In this document: positions 1 through 7,828 of the stretch, piece after piece | Numbering within the stretch: the first letter of the stretch is position 1 | Layout: each line of letters begins with the position of its first letter | Source: Alphaproteobacteria bacterium UBA1301 | GTDB lineage: Bacteria; Pseudomonadota; Alphaproteobacteria; Micropepsales; Micropepsaceae | Direction: 5' to 3' | Length of the DNA stretch: 64,000 nucleotides | Assembly: GCA_002307725.1 (NCBI GenBank) | Contig: DBUB01000007.1 | Location: 49,931-113,930 of the forward strand | Notes under the pieces: generated by a model | Told to the model about the DNA's origin: nothing | What the model saw: only the letters and a program-made list of their open reading frames with translations | The model's database searches: none | Translations under genes and position numbers: made by a program

Positions 1-45
1 CCGCGGCAAGCGCGCAACCGGCAACCGCATGATCGCTCCTTGTGG

Positions 46-858
46 TCAGGGCGTGACGGCGTGGAAGATATTCTGAGAGATCAGGTTTGTCTCGGCCTGG
101 CAGACGTTCGGCGCCGGGGCAGAACCGGTCTTACGTAGTGCCGCCAATTCGGCCCGGGCGGCGGCGAAATCGGCGCGGTATTTGGTCGTGGTGCGCACCG
201 CCGCAAGAGTTGCGGACGCGGTTAGGTAGCCGGACTCGACAGCGCTGGAATTATGTGCACCGCAAACGATGCGGCTTTCACCATAGGCACGTCCGCGTGC
301 CAGGATGGCGCTGGCCCGGTCGGGGGCGAGTTCCGCCAGGATCGAGGCCCAGGTCCAGCCCCAGGTGGTGTGGCCGGACGGATAATCGAAGCTATGCGTG
401 AGGTCCTCTTTGGACTGACAGATGTTGCCGTCATCGATTTGGAAGGGCCGCAGCCTCTTGAAATGCGTCTTGGCGACGGAGGAGGATCGGCCGGTGTCGC
501 GCCCGGCTTTTCCGATCAGCGCCAGAAGACGCGGGGCGTTCTCCGGCGTCAACGAAACGCCGACGGCGCAACTGAAGTCACGCATCATATCTGCGCCGTC
601 TGTTTTGACGTCGTTCGTCGCCATTTCCCAGCGTGCGGTTCCAACGAGCGTTCTGGTGTTCTTGAAAATCGCGCGGTCGGCATCATAGCGCGGATCGCCT
701 TGGGTCGGGGCCGGCTGTAGAATGCTGACAATGTCGAAGGCGCCGGGAGCTAGGTAGCCTTGTTCTGCCTTGTCGGCGGCGAAGGCCCCGGCGCCTGCCA
801 GCATGCAGGTTATGGCAACAAGGACTGGGAGTTTCATCGTTGGGTTGTTCTTTGCCAT
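46..858 (-). CDS. Secreted PAP2/class A acid phosphatase-like protein
   Basis: This is a class A non-specific acid phosphatase-like protein of the PAP2 superfamily, about 270 residues. A signal peptide (hydrophobic stretch ending GAGAFAA) points to the periplasm. Two of the three phosphatase motifs are intact: KTHFKRLRP (K-x6-RP) and PSGH. The third, normally SR-x5-H-x3-D, reads SRIVCGAHNSSA, so the usual last Asp is Ala and activity may be altered. The reading frame stays open to 969, but that would run into the upstream cobW-like gene. The ATG at 858 has an AGGAGA about 13 bases upstream; a second ATG at 837 is possible. It follows the CobW gene by 28 bases and probably shares its Zur-controlled transcript. 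The true substrate is unknown. Confidence 0.85.
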   Translation of the reverse strand: MAKNNPTMKLPVLVAITCMLAGAGAFAADKAEQGYLAPGAFDIVSILQPAPTQGDPRYDADRAIFKNTRTLVGTARWEMATNDVKTDGADMMRDFSCAVGVSLTPENAPRLLALIGKAGRDTGRSSSVAKTHFKRLRPFQIDDGNICQSKEDLTHSFDYPSGHTTWGWTWASILAELAPDRASAILARGRAYGESRIVCGAHNSSAVESGYLTASATLAAVRTTTKYRADFAAARAELAALRKTGSAPAPNVCQAETNLISQNIFHAVTP

Positions 859-886
859 GTCTGTTTCCGTGTCTCCTGAGAAGAGC

Positions 887-1960
887 TTATGCCGGAGCTT
901 TGCTGGCCGACAGAATGTTGAACGCCTCACGCAGCTTTTTAGCCGGAAGATTGCGGCCGATAAAGACAATCCGGCTGCGATGATCTTCGTCGGGCCAAGC
1001 CTCCAGCGAAACCGAAGGGTGGAAAATGTGCTGCACGCCGTGGATCACCACGGGGCCGGGTTCGCCGATGATGTTGACGAGGCCTTTGACGCGCAAAAGG
1101 TCCGGCCCGCGATAGGCGGTGATCAGTCCCAACCAGCCGTTGAAGACATCCGGGTGGATGGGCTCGTCGATGGTCAGGCATATGGCGCTGATGTCCTTGC
1201 CGTGGCGGTTGACGTCGTGGTGGTGGTGATCGCCGTGGCCATGACGGTGGCCGTTGTTCTGCTCGTGCTCATAGGCTTCGGCACTGAGCCAGCGTTTCGC
1301 ATCTTCGGTTCTGGCGGCGGGGTTGTGGAGGCCGGTATCGAACAGAAGGGCAGGGTCGACGGCGCCGTTTACGGCGTGAACGATAGGGGCGGCCGGATTG
1401 GTTTCCCGCAGGCGTTCTTCCACGGCGGCAACGGTGCCTGAAGGCACCAGATCGGCTTTGGTCAGCAGCAGCATATCGGCGACCGCGACCTGTTTGACCG
1501 ACTCGAACTGCCGGTCCAGCGTGGTGAGGGCCGTGGCGGCGTCCACCGTCGCGATCACGCCGTCGAGGCGATAGAGCGCTTCGACTTGCGGGTCCATCAT
1601 CAGCGTGTGCATGACCGGAACGGGATCGGCAAGGCCGGTGGTTTCGATCACGACGCGCTCGAACCAGCGCTTGCCGTCACGGGCGAACCGCCACGGCGCA
1701 TCGTGCAGTGTCTTGGCCAGATCGCCGCGGATGGTGCAACACAAGCAGCCGCTCGACATTTCGACCACGATGTCTTCGTTGGTATGAACCAAAAGAGCGT
1801 GATCGATCCCGATTTCGCCGAACTCGTTGATAATGACGAGGGTGTTGGCGAGCGCAGAGTGCTGCAGCAGATGATTCAGCACCGTCGTCTTGCCGCTGCC
1901 GAGAAAACCGGTCAGCAGCGTGACCGGGACTTTATCCTGTTCAGAGTTTTCGGCCGCCAC
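887..1960 (-). CDS. CobW/COG0523-family zinc metallochaperone GTPase
   Basis: A G3E-family P-loop GTPase of 357 residues. Visible features are the Walker A motif GFLGSGKTT near the N-terminus, the metal-binding CLCC motif (CxCC) about 60 residues later, a TKAD guanine-specificity motif, a histidine-rich linker (HRHGHGDHHHHD) and a CobW C-terminal domain. Family members hand zinc to client enzymes during zinc starvation. Zinc, rather than cobalt or nickel, is supported by an 18-bp Zur-type operator 31-48 bases upstream, identical to the one in the zur/ZIP gap. The start is GTG, chosen for the strong AAGGAGA six bases upstream. It leads an operon with the PAP2 phosphatase. Confidence 0.92.
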   Translation of the reverse strand: MAAENSEQDKVPVTLLTGFLGSGKTTVLNHLLQHSALANTLVIINEFGEIGIDHALLVHTNEDIVVEMSSGCLCCTIRGDLAKTLHDAPWRFARDGKRWFERVVIETTGLADPVPVMHTLMMDPQVEALYRLDGVIATVDAATALTTLDRQFESVKQVAVADMLLLTKADLVPSGTVAAVEERLRETNPAAPIVHAVNGAVDPALLFDTGLHNPAARTEDAKRWLSAEAYEHEQNNGHRHGHGDHHHHDVNRHGKDISAICLTIDEPIHPDVFNGWLGLITAYRGPDLLRVKGLVNIIGEPGPVVIHGVQHIFHPSVSLEAWPDEDHRSRIVFIGRNLPAKKLREAFNILSASKAPA

Positions 1961-1990
1961 GTGTCATCTCCTTGCCCGCCGTCTCTGTAA

Positions 1991-2008
1991 TATGTTATAA
2001 CATAACAT
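1991..2008 (-). promoter_or_regulatory. Zur operator upstream of the CobW gene
   Basis: On the minus strand this reads ATGTTATGTTATAACATA, holding the perfect palindrome ATGTTATAACAT. The same 18 bases occur at 5814-5831 between zur and the ZIP gene. The palindrome matches the known alphaproteobacterial Zur-box type, and its place just upstream of a zinc-chaperone start fits repression by zinc-loaded Zur. Confidence 0.85.
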
Positions 2009-2076
2009 TCTGCAAGAAGGCGCCCATTCCTAAGATACATCATCATACTTCAAATCTTATATGGCCGATGAAGTGG

Positions 2077-2580
2077 TCAGGGCTCATTGGCGTGTTCGGT
2101 CGCGCTGCGTCCGGTGCAGCGGGCGCGCAGCAACGCGGCCCGGTTTGGCGATAGCTCGCCACCTACGCTGGAACACTGCCGACCGCCTGCATTGAAGGCC
2201 GCCGCAAACGGCAGCGCACCGGATACGTTTCCAAGACTCGCCAATAGCCCTTGCGGATTCTTTGGCGCGCGTGCCCGCACGACAGTCTCCGGCAGGTTCA
2301 ACCGCGACAATATTCGCTGGCTTTCTCCGGCTGAGGATAATGACACCGTAATGAAAACGGCCTCGGTAAACTGCCGCTGGAGCAGCGATATGTTTGCCAA
2401 CTCCACGATACAAGGCGGACACCGGCTATCCCAAAACAAAAGGACAGCCGGCCGGTTGCTCAGGTGGCCGGGCGACACCCAGCCGCTACCGTCCGCAAGC
2501 GCCAGTTGGATTGGTGGTGACGCCCCGGCGGGGCTGGCCGAGGCCAGTACTCCCGCCAGAGCAATCGCGGCCGCCTTCAC
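2077..2580 (-). CDS. Secreted thioredoxin-fold (TlpA/redoxin-like) protein
   Basis: A thioredoxin-fold protein of about 167 residues with an N-terminal signal peptide (hydrophobic, ending SPAGA) and a redox motif WDSRCPPC. A second cysteine pair near the C-terminus (CSSVGGELS...RARC) matches in spacing the small protein at 9514-9897, so the two are probably paralogues. The start is the GTG at 2580, which overlaps the TonB receptor stop as GTGA; the frame is open further upstream, but that would lie inside the receptor gene. Translational coupling to the receptor suggests a periplasmic thiol role in metal uptake or receptor maturation. That role is inferred; no substrate can be read from the sequence. 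Confidence 0.75.
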   Translation of the reverse strand: MKAAAIALAGVLASASPAGASPPIQLALADGSGWVSPGHLSNRPAVLLFWDSRCPPCIVELANISLLQRQFTEAVFITVSLSSAGESQRILSRLNLPETVVRARAPKNPQGLLASLGNVSGALPFAAAFNAGGRQCSSVGGELSPNRAALLRARCTGRSATEHANEP

Positions 2581-4700
2581 AGCGAGACCTTGACGCCGCC
2601 ATAGACGACGCGACCTTGCAGCGGCCCCCAAATCTGGGTTACGTCCAGCGCGCCAGATCGATCGATCCAAAGAGGGGATTCCTTATCCGCTTGGTTGTAG
2701 TCGAACAAGTTGTTGGCGCCGATATAGAGCGAGAAGATTTCGGTCAGAGCGTAACTGACTTTGACGTCGACGGTGGCGAAGATCGGGCTTTCGTTCATCT
2801 TCGGCGTGTCGTCGAAATTGTAACGCGGATTGTTGGCGTAATCGTAGAAGCGGGCGAGGTCCTGCGGTCCCGTGACGGCCAGCCGCCCGTAAACATCAAA
2901 ACCCTGCCAGTCCCAATCGGCCGACAGATAAAGCTTCCAGTCCGGTCGCGAAAACGCCAGCGTTCCGGGCTCAAACGCATAGAAGAAGCGCTCGCCGCCC
3001 GCGGTGACGGAAAGTGACGGCAGAAGCTGATAGGTCGCCGTGAAATCGAGGCCTTGGACCGTGACGGGATGCCCGGCCTGGGTGAAAAGCGTGATGGCGT
3101 TGCCGCTGCCGTCAACCGCCGAGGGATCGAGCAGGGCAAAATTCTTGATCTGGTTGAAATTGTAGGAAGCCGTCGCCGACAGCCGGTCGTCGGAATAGTT
3201 CAGCGCATAGCTGAGATTGTCGGAGGTTTCGGGATTGTCGATTTGGCGCACGATCTTGGTGGTATCGAGAATGCCGTGATCTTGTTCGAAGAATGAGGTC
3301 GGCGCGCGATAGCCGCGTCCAACCGACAGGCGCGACGACAGGTTCGGCGTGTGGTGCCACAAAAAGTTGGCGCGCGGCGAGATGATACTGCCGAAGGTGG
3401 AGTTGTCGTCGTAGCGGATCGAGGCGTTTACTTCGAGCTGGTCGTCGAAGAAGGTGTCATATCCTTCCAGGAATGCGCCCGGCGTGCGGTAGACGTAGTT
3501 GTCGAGGCCATGCACATGCGTGCCGTCCGGGGTTTGGCTGACGCTGGCGAGGTCTTCGTAGCGGTAATTGCCGCCGAGGGTGAAGACCGCTTTTCCCAGA
3601 TGATAGCGCAGCGAGGCTTCGCTGTAGGCCTGGTTGCCGTTGGCGTTATAGTGGGTTAGCTCGTAGAACGAATGCTGGTTATTGCGGGCGTAGCCGTAGG
3701 CGAACCGCCAATCGAGATCGTCGGCAAGCTTGCCTTCCACCGTGCCGATGGCACTGGCGCGTTTGGTGAAGATGATTTCGCTCATACCGCCGCGGCCACT
3801 ATCATAGGGAATGAACCCCGATCCGTCGGGCGCGTACCAGCCGTCTTTCGCGGGCGAGCCATGCGGGCCTTGGCTCCAATCGAAGGGATTACCGCTGTCG
3901 CTGGAGCGGATGGCTTCGTAATCGGTTCCGAGTGCACCGCCGCCGCGTTTTTCGTCGATATAGTCGAGCCGCAGTTTGCTGGTGGTATTGCCGAAGTCAC
4001 CGAACAAGGCGATGCCGCCCATCAACCGGGTGAAGCCGGTGAATTCCGAAACCTTGTTGCCGTCGCGATCAGCTTCGTGCTGCTTATTATAGCTGAAGGT
4101 GAGAGACGAGGCCCAGTGGTCATCGATCTTGTCGCCGACATACGCCGTCGCGGTGTAAAGATTTTGCTCGCCCGCGCTGACATCACCTTCCAGTTCAAAT
4201 CCTTCCGGCTTACGGGTGACGATATTGACAACGCCAGCTAAGGCTTCGGGCGCGATCAGGCTGGCACCGGCGCCGCGCGAGACTTCGATGTCGGCGATGC
4301 CGCGGGCATTTACGCTGTCAAGGCCGTAGGCGCTGGAAAGCGATGAGAACAGCGGCACACCGTCGATCATCAAGGTGGTGAACCGGCCGGGCAGGTTGTT
4401 GAGCGTGACGTTGCGCACGTTGCAGATCGAGCATTCGACCTGAACGGCGATGCCCGGATTGTTATCCAGCGCCTGGTTGATGTTCATGGCGCCGGTCCGC
4501 GCGATCATGTCGGCGGAAAGAACTTCGGTCTTGACGATGTCATCTTTCAAGGCGCCGGCGCGGAAGTTGCGCTGGGCGCTGATGGTAACGGTTTCGATGT
4601 TCGCCGCTGCCAACATGGTGTCGGCGGCGGTTTCGGCGAACGCCGGCGTAGTAATGGCTGCGGCCGATACGGCGCAGAAAAGAACGGACTTGCGGAACAT
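2577..4700 (-). CDS. TonB-dependent outer-membrane receptor, probable metal uptake
   Basis: A 707-residue TonB-dependent receptor with signal peptide (ending TTPAFA), plug domain and 22-strand-type barrel ending in an aromatic/hydrophobic strand (VVYGGVKVSL). The plug carries ECSICNVRNVTLNNLPGR followed by MIDGVPLF. A CxxC at this plug position is unusual in proteobacterial siderophore receptors and suggests metal or redox sensitivity. The ATG at 4700 has GAGGGG six bases upstream, better than the upstream in-frame codon at 4733. It sits between a DUF2946 gene and a thioredoxin-fold gene in one minus-strand operon. No Zur-type palindrome precedes this operon; a different inverted repeat lies at 5257-5273. 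Zinc is the likely cargo from context, but iron or copper cannot be excluded. Confidence 0.9.
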   Translation of the reverse strand: MFRKSVLFCAVSAAAITTPAFAETAADTMLAAANIETVTISAQRNFRAGALKDDIVKTEVLSADMIARTGAMNINQALDNNPGIAVQVECSICNVRNVTLNNLPGRFTTLMIDGVPLFSSLSSAYGLDSVNARGIADIEVSRGAGASLIAPEALAGVVNIVTRKPEGFELEGDVSAGEQNLYTATAYVGDKIDDHWASSLTFSYNKQHEADRDGNKVSEFTGFTRLMGGIALFGDFGNTTSKLRLDYIDEKRGGGALGTDYEAIRSSDSGNPFDWSQGPHGSPAKDGWYAPDGSGFIPYDSGRGGMSEIIFTKRASAIGTVEGKLADDLDWRFAYGYARNNQHSFYELTHYNANGNQAYSEASLRYHLGKAVFTLGGNYRYEDLASVSQTPDGTHVHGLDNYVYRTPGAFLEGYDTFFDDQLEVNASIRYDDNSTFGSIISPRANFLWHHTPNLSSRLSVGRGYRAPTSFFEQDHGILDTTKIVRQIDNPETSDNLSYALNYSDDRLSATASYNFNQIKNFALLDPSAVDGSGNAITLFTQAGHPVTVQGLDFTATYQLLPSLSVTAGGERFFYAFEPGTLAFSRPDWKLYLSADWDWQGFDVYGRLAVTGPQDLARFYDYANNPRYNFDDTPKMNESPIFATVDVKVSYALTEIFSLYIGANNLFDYNQADKESPLWIDRSGALDVTQIWGPLQGRVVYGGVKVSL

Positions 4701-4825
4701 GACTATCCCCTCGATGCGCGCGAACAGACGCAATCGTGTTTCAGGCGATCATCGCGCACGGTATTGCTGACCCTTCGCGGTTATCGGGCGAAAGGAACTG
4801 AACGAAACTGAACGGACGGATGTGT

Positions 4826-5239
4826 TCAGCGAGGAGGTGCGCGAACCTGCCAGCTATGGGAACTGGTCTTGACGAGCGCAAACAGCACCGGTTCGGGGAC
4901 CGGCAGAAGCGCGGACAAATCCGTGGGCAGAGGGATAGCGACCAGCGGAACGACGCACGAACCGACAAATGCTGAAAGGCGGCAGAGCGGGCAGTTCTTC
5001 TCGTCGGGCAAGGATGGAAGTTTGCCCTTGGCGTGTCCCAAGTCCGTCTTACCGAGACTGAGTTCGGTCAGGGTTTCCTGGGTGACGCCGTGAATATGCG
5101 TCTGGACGATAAAGGCCTGCGACAGGAAGGCGAACGCGACGAGGAATGTGAGGGCGCGGCGTAGCGCATCGAAACGTGCGCGAGCACTCCGCCGAGGCGG
5201 AGCGGTTTTGCCTTTCCGTGAGGGACTTAGCAGGCGCAC
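4826..5239 (-). CDS. DUF2946-like small membrane protein
   Basis: A 137-residue protein with one N-terminal membrane span (LTFLVAFAFLSQAFIV), then THIHG, a cysteine pair (CPLC), a second hydrophobic segment and a C-terminal WQVRAPP. This is the layout of DUF2946 proteins, which often sit beside TonB receptors or copper/zinc genes and have no settled function. His and Cys motifs on the periplasmic side suggest transient metal binding (inference). It resembles the protein at 6668-7081, which also ends W-SRAPP. The start codon is GTG. It is the first gene of the operon with the TonB receptor, with a 17-bp inverted repeat 18 bases upstream. Confidence 0.7.
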   Translation of the reverse strand: MRLLSPSRKGKTAPPRRSARARFDALRRALTFLVAFAFLSQAFIVQTHIHGVTQETLTELSLGKTDLGHAKGKLPSLPDEKNCPLCRLSAFVGSCVVPLVAIPLPTDLSALLPVPEPVLFALVKTSSHSWQVRAPPR

Positions 5240-5256
5240 GATCTTCTACACTCAAC

Positions 5257-5273
5257 TTGCGAATAAGTCGCAA
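5257..5273 (-). promoter_or_regulatory. Candidate Fur-like operator upstream of the DUF2946-TonB operon
   Basis: TTGCGAATAAGTCGCAA is an inverted repeat with perfect 6-base arms and a 5-base centre. It lies just upstream of the DUF2946 start. It differs from the Zur palindrome in this island and resembles iron-type Fur sites in spacing and TTGCGA half-sites. Assignment to a particular regulator is inference. Confidence 0.45.
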
Positions 5274-5360
5274 AACCAGGAGATGATCCCTGGGTACGGC
5301 ACCTGAGTCAATGTACGCGTGCGGCCGAAGTTGTCGCAGATGCTACCGGTTGGTGTTCGA

Positions 5361-5777
5361 TCAATGCTCTGTCCCGGCGGCGCAAGCCCTGCAACGGCCA
5401 TGCATTTCCACGACGGAGTGGCTGAGCTTGAATCCCAATCGGCGGGCAATTGCCAGTATGTCACTGTGCAATTTGGTGTCAGCGATCTCTTCAGCGTGTC
5501 CGCAATCGTTGCAGATCGAGAACATCGCCGTGGTGAAGCTGTGCTCGCAATCGCAAACTACGAACGCATTGAGCGACTCCAGGCGATGCACCCGTCCTTC
5601 GTCGATCAACCGATCCAGGGCGCGATAAACCGTTGTCGGCGCCGTGATGCCCTTCGTCTTCAACCGGGCCAAAAGATCGTAGGCCGTCATTGGCTTGCGG
5701 CTGCCGCGCAATGCTGCAAGCACCGTTTCGTGATTGCTCGCCTGTTCGTTTCGGTACCGTGCCATGTTCCTATCCAC
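5361..5777 (-). CDS. zur: Fur-family zinc uptake repressor Zur
   Basis: A 138-residue Fur-family regulator. It has an N-terminal winged helix (the stretch TAPTTVYRALDRLIDEG is the recognition region), then the dimerisation/metal domain with CDCEHSF, a CNDCGH zinc-site pair and a C-terminal CRAC pair, as in Zur-type structural zinc sites. It represses zinc uptake genes when zinc is sufficient. Its gene is divergent from a ZIP transporter, with a perfect Zur palindrome between them, so autoregulation is likely. GTG at 5777 is the longest start; an ATG four codons in (5765) is equally plausible because neither has a strong ribosome-binding site. Confidence 0.9.
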   Translation of the reverse strand: MDRNMARYRNEQASNHETVLAALRGSRKPMTAYDLLARLKTKGITAPTTVYRALDRLIDEGRVHRLESLNAFVVCDCEHSFTTAMFSICNDCGHAEEIADTKLHSDILAIARRLGFKLSHSVVEMHGRCRACAAGTEH

Positions 5778-5813
5778 AGATCGTGCCGCCGATACGGCTG
5801 CCTCTTTCCTTAC

Positions 5814-5831
5814 ATGTTATGTTATAACATA
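5814..5831 (+). promoter_or_regulatory. Zur operator in the zur/ZIP divergent promoter
   Basis: ATGTTATGTTATAACATA, with core ATGTTATAACAT, lies 37-54 bases upstream of the zur start and 53-70 bases upstream of the ZIP start. It is the same 18-mer found upstream of the CobW gene. One site can control both divergent promoters. Confidence 0.88.
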
Positions 5832-5883
5832 GTGGTTCCGGGCGCCAGCGCTTTGTGTGCGTCCTTCAGAGGTACATATCGCT

Positions 5884-6606
5884 ATGATCCTGCTGGCTAT
5901 CGCTCCTGCCGCGTTTTTTGCCACCCTGCTCGGTGGATTGCTCGCGCTGTTTCTGCGCGACAAGCTGCACCTGATCCTGGGCTTCAGTGCCGGAGCGGTG
6001 GTCGGCGTCGCTTTTTTTGATCTTCTGCCGGAAGTGTTCGAGATCGGCCGTGACGTGTCGGTTGCCAAGGTAATGGTGCTCTTTCCCGGTTTCGGCTTTT
6101 TGAGCTATCTGGTGCTGGACCGTCTGTTGCAAGAACACGGTGTCGAGACCGCGGTAGGTGTCAGCAGAAATTCCGGGCGGGGGATGCTCGGTGCGGCCAG
6201 CCTAGTGACCCACTCCACGTTTGACGGCATCGCGATCGGATTGGCGTTCCAGGTTTCGATGGAAATCGGCACGGTGGTGACGGCAGCGGTATTGGCCCAC
6301 GATTTTGCCGATGGCATCAACACCACAAATATCGTGCTTAAGCACGGTGGATCGGTCTGGGAGGCTTTTCGCTGGCTGCTGGCAGACGCCGTGGCGCCGG
6401 TCATTGGCATTGTTCTGACGCTTTTTGTCCATCTCCCGGAAGCTTGGTTCGGACTTGTCATCGCGCTGTTTGCCGGCTTCTTTCTCTATTTGGGCGCGAG
6501 CGAACTGGTACCGGATAGTCACAATGCCTACCCCCGGCGCATTACCACCATAGGAACCGTTTTGGGCGCGGCCATGGTGTTTGTGACCACGCAGGTAGCC
6601 GGGTGA
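5884..6606 (+). CDS. ZIP-family zinc/divalent metal transporter
   Basis: An inner-membrane ZIP transporter of 240 residues with about eight membrane spans. The two signature helices are clear: HSTFDGIAIG (helix 4) and AHDFADGINT (helix 5), whose His, Asp and Asn side chains form the binuclear metal site. It should import zinc into the cytoplasm. The ATG at 5884 was chosen because AGAGGT precedes it; an in-frame GTG at 5857 is a weaker choice. The upstream Zur operator implies induction when zinc is scarce. A DUF2946 paralogue follows 61 bases downstream. Confidence 0.9.
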   Translation: MILLAIAPAAFFATLLGGLLALFLRDKLHLILGFSAGAVVGVAFFDLLPEVFEIGRDVSVAKVMVLFPGFGFLSYLVLDRLLQEHGVETAVGVSRNSGRGMLGAASLVTHSTFDGIAIGLAFQVSMEIGTVVTAAVLAHDFADGINTTNIVLKHGGSVWEAFRWLLADAVAPVIGIVLTLFVHLPEAWFGLVIALFAGFFLYLGASELVPDSHNAYPRRITTIGTVLGAAMVFVTTQVAG

Positions 6607-6667
6607 GGTTTGTCTTTGCACCGGCGCGATATGGCGTTAGCGTGGTCGCGGATCGCGTGACCCTATC

Positions 6668-7081
6668 ATGAAACGCCAGCAATCCTGTCGAGCAGAAGTT
6701 CTCCGGCCTGTGCGGCTCCGGGCACAAACGCTGCTGTCTCTGGCTCTGGCGGTCTTGTTCGCAGTTCAGGCTGTTCTGGTGAACACCCACGTCCATCTGC
6801 CCGTCTTGCCGCCACTGGAGTCGCCAATGGCCCCGTTGGTCGCGACGGCTGGAGGGCCAACAGTTCTGGCGGGCGAGCACAAAACACAGGCTCCTGATGC
6901 GGATGGTGTCTGCGTTTTATGTATGGCCACGGTCGTGATCGGCATATATTCGCCGCCGCACGCTGTCCTTCTCCATGTACCAGCGGAATTCCTGCTGCTT
7001 GAGCGCACCTATTCCGTGTACCGCCATACAGTTCCGGCAAGCCACCACGCTTGGCAAAGCCGTGCCCCGCCCATTGCCTGA
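6668..7081 (+). CDS. DUF2946-like small membrane protein, second copy
   Basis: A 137-residue protein of the same length and design as the one at 4826-5239: basic N-terminus, one membrane span (LLSLALAVLFAVQAVLV), then NTHVH, a cysteine pair (CVLC) and a C-terminal WQSRAPP. The conserved THxH, CxLC and W-x-RAPP elements suggest a common family with metal- or thiol-linked function on the periplasmic face, but no activity is established. It lies between the ZIP gene and the ABC transporter operon on the same strand and may be co-transcribed with either. Confidence 0.68.
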   Translation: MKRQQSCRAEVLRPVRLRAQTLLSLALAVLFAVQAVLVNTHVHLPVLPPLESPMAPLVATAGGPTVLAGEHKTQAPDADGVCVLCMATVVIGIYSPPHAVLLHVPAEFLLLERTYSVYRHTVPASHHAWQSRAPPIA

Positions 7082-7159
7082 ACACGCTTCGAGTTTTTCC
7101 GGTGTTTCAAGGCTGATGCGTGGCGGGCGTCCTTTCGCCACAAGAATGGTGAGGGTGGT

Positions 7160-7828
7160 ATGGGTAATGACCCAGACGGCAAGCTGCTGTTGCAGACTTC
7201 AGATGTGCGGCTTGCGCGTGGTGACAAGTTCTCTGTTGTATTGCCCGATCTGGCGATGAAGGCCGGTGAAGCCGTTGCCCTGATCGGTCCGTCGGGCTGC
7301 GGTAAGACGACGGCACTCATGGCTTTGGCTGGGATCAGGCCGCCCGAAAGCGGAGTTATCGCTATTGATGGTATCAATCCCTGGGATCTGCCGTCCGGCG
7401 CGCGTGATCGCTTCCGCGGGCGGCGGATCGGGTTGGTGTTTCAGTCCTTCCATCTTGTGGACGCCTTAAGCGTTGCTGCCAATATCCTCCTGGCGGCGAT
7501 CGGTGCTGGTTCAGCACTTCAAACCGCCGAGCGCCTCAAGCACCTGGCGAGTAAACTCGATATTAGCGAAATACTATCTCAGCGCGCCGATCGCATCAGT
7601 TATGGCCAGGCCCAGCGCGTTGCCATCGCCAGGGCTTTGATGAACAAACCTGCGGTGATGCTGGCCGACGAGCCGACCTCGGCGCTGGATGACGGCCACA
7701 CCGAAAACCTGCTTGCCCTGCTGTTGCAGATGGCAAAAGCGGAAGCGGCGGCGCTGGTGATCGCCACCCATGACCGCCGGGTTCTAAGTTTTGTCAGTTC
7801 GGTTGTGGAATTGGAGGCGCAGTCATGA
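7160..7828 (+). CDS. ABC transporter ATP-binding protein (LolD/MacB type), zinc island
   Basis: A 222-residue ABC ATPase. Walker A is GPSGCGKTT, the signature is degenerate (SYGQAQRVAIARAL), and Walker B is VMLADEPTSALDD. It resembles LolD/MacB-type ATPases, which pair with FtsX-fold permeases. The stop overlaps the permease start by ATGA. Similar ATPase-permease-DUF3299 operons are part of alphaproteobacterial Zur regulons as I recall from Caulobacter, so a zinc-related role is likely. This is not a classical ZnuC system: no ZnuA-type binding protein or ZnuB permease lies here. The transport direction is not known. Confidence 0.85.
   Translation: MGNDPDGKLLLQTSDVRLARGDKFSVVLPDLAMKAGEAVALIGPSGCGKTTALMALAGIRPPESGVIAIDGINPWDLPSGARDRFRGRRIGLVFQSFHLVDALSVAANILLAAIGAGSALQTAERLKHLASKLDISEILSQRADRISYGQAQRVAIARALMNKPAVMLADEPTSALDDGHTENLLALLLQMAKAEAAALVIATHDRRVLSFVSSVVELEAQS

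Noticed and set aside
4734..4825. Zur operator directly before the TonB receptor
   Set aside because: No copy or near copy of the Zur palindrome is present in this gap; the receptor is most likely read from the DUF2946 promoter.
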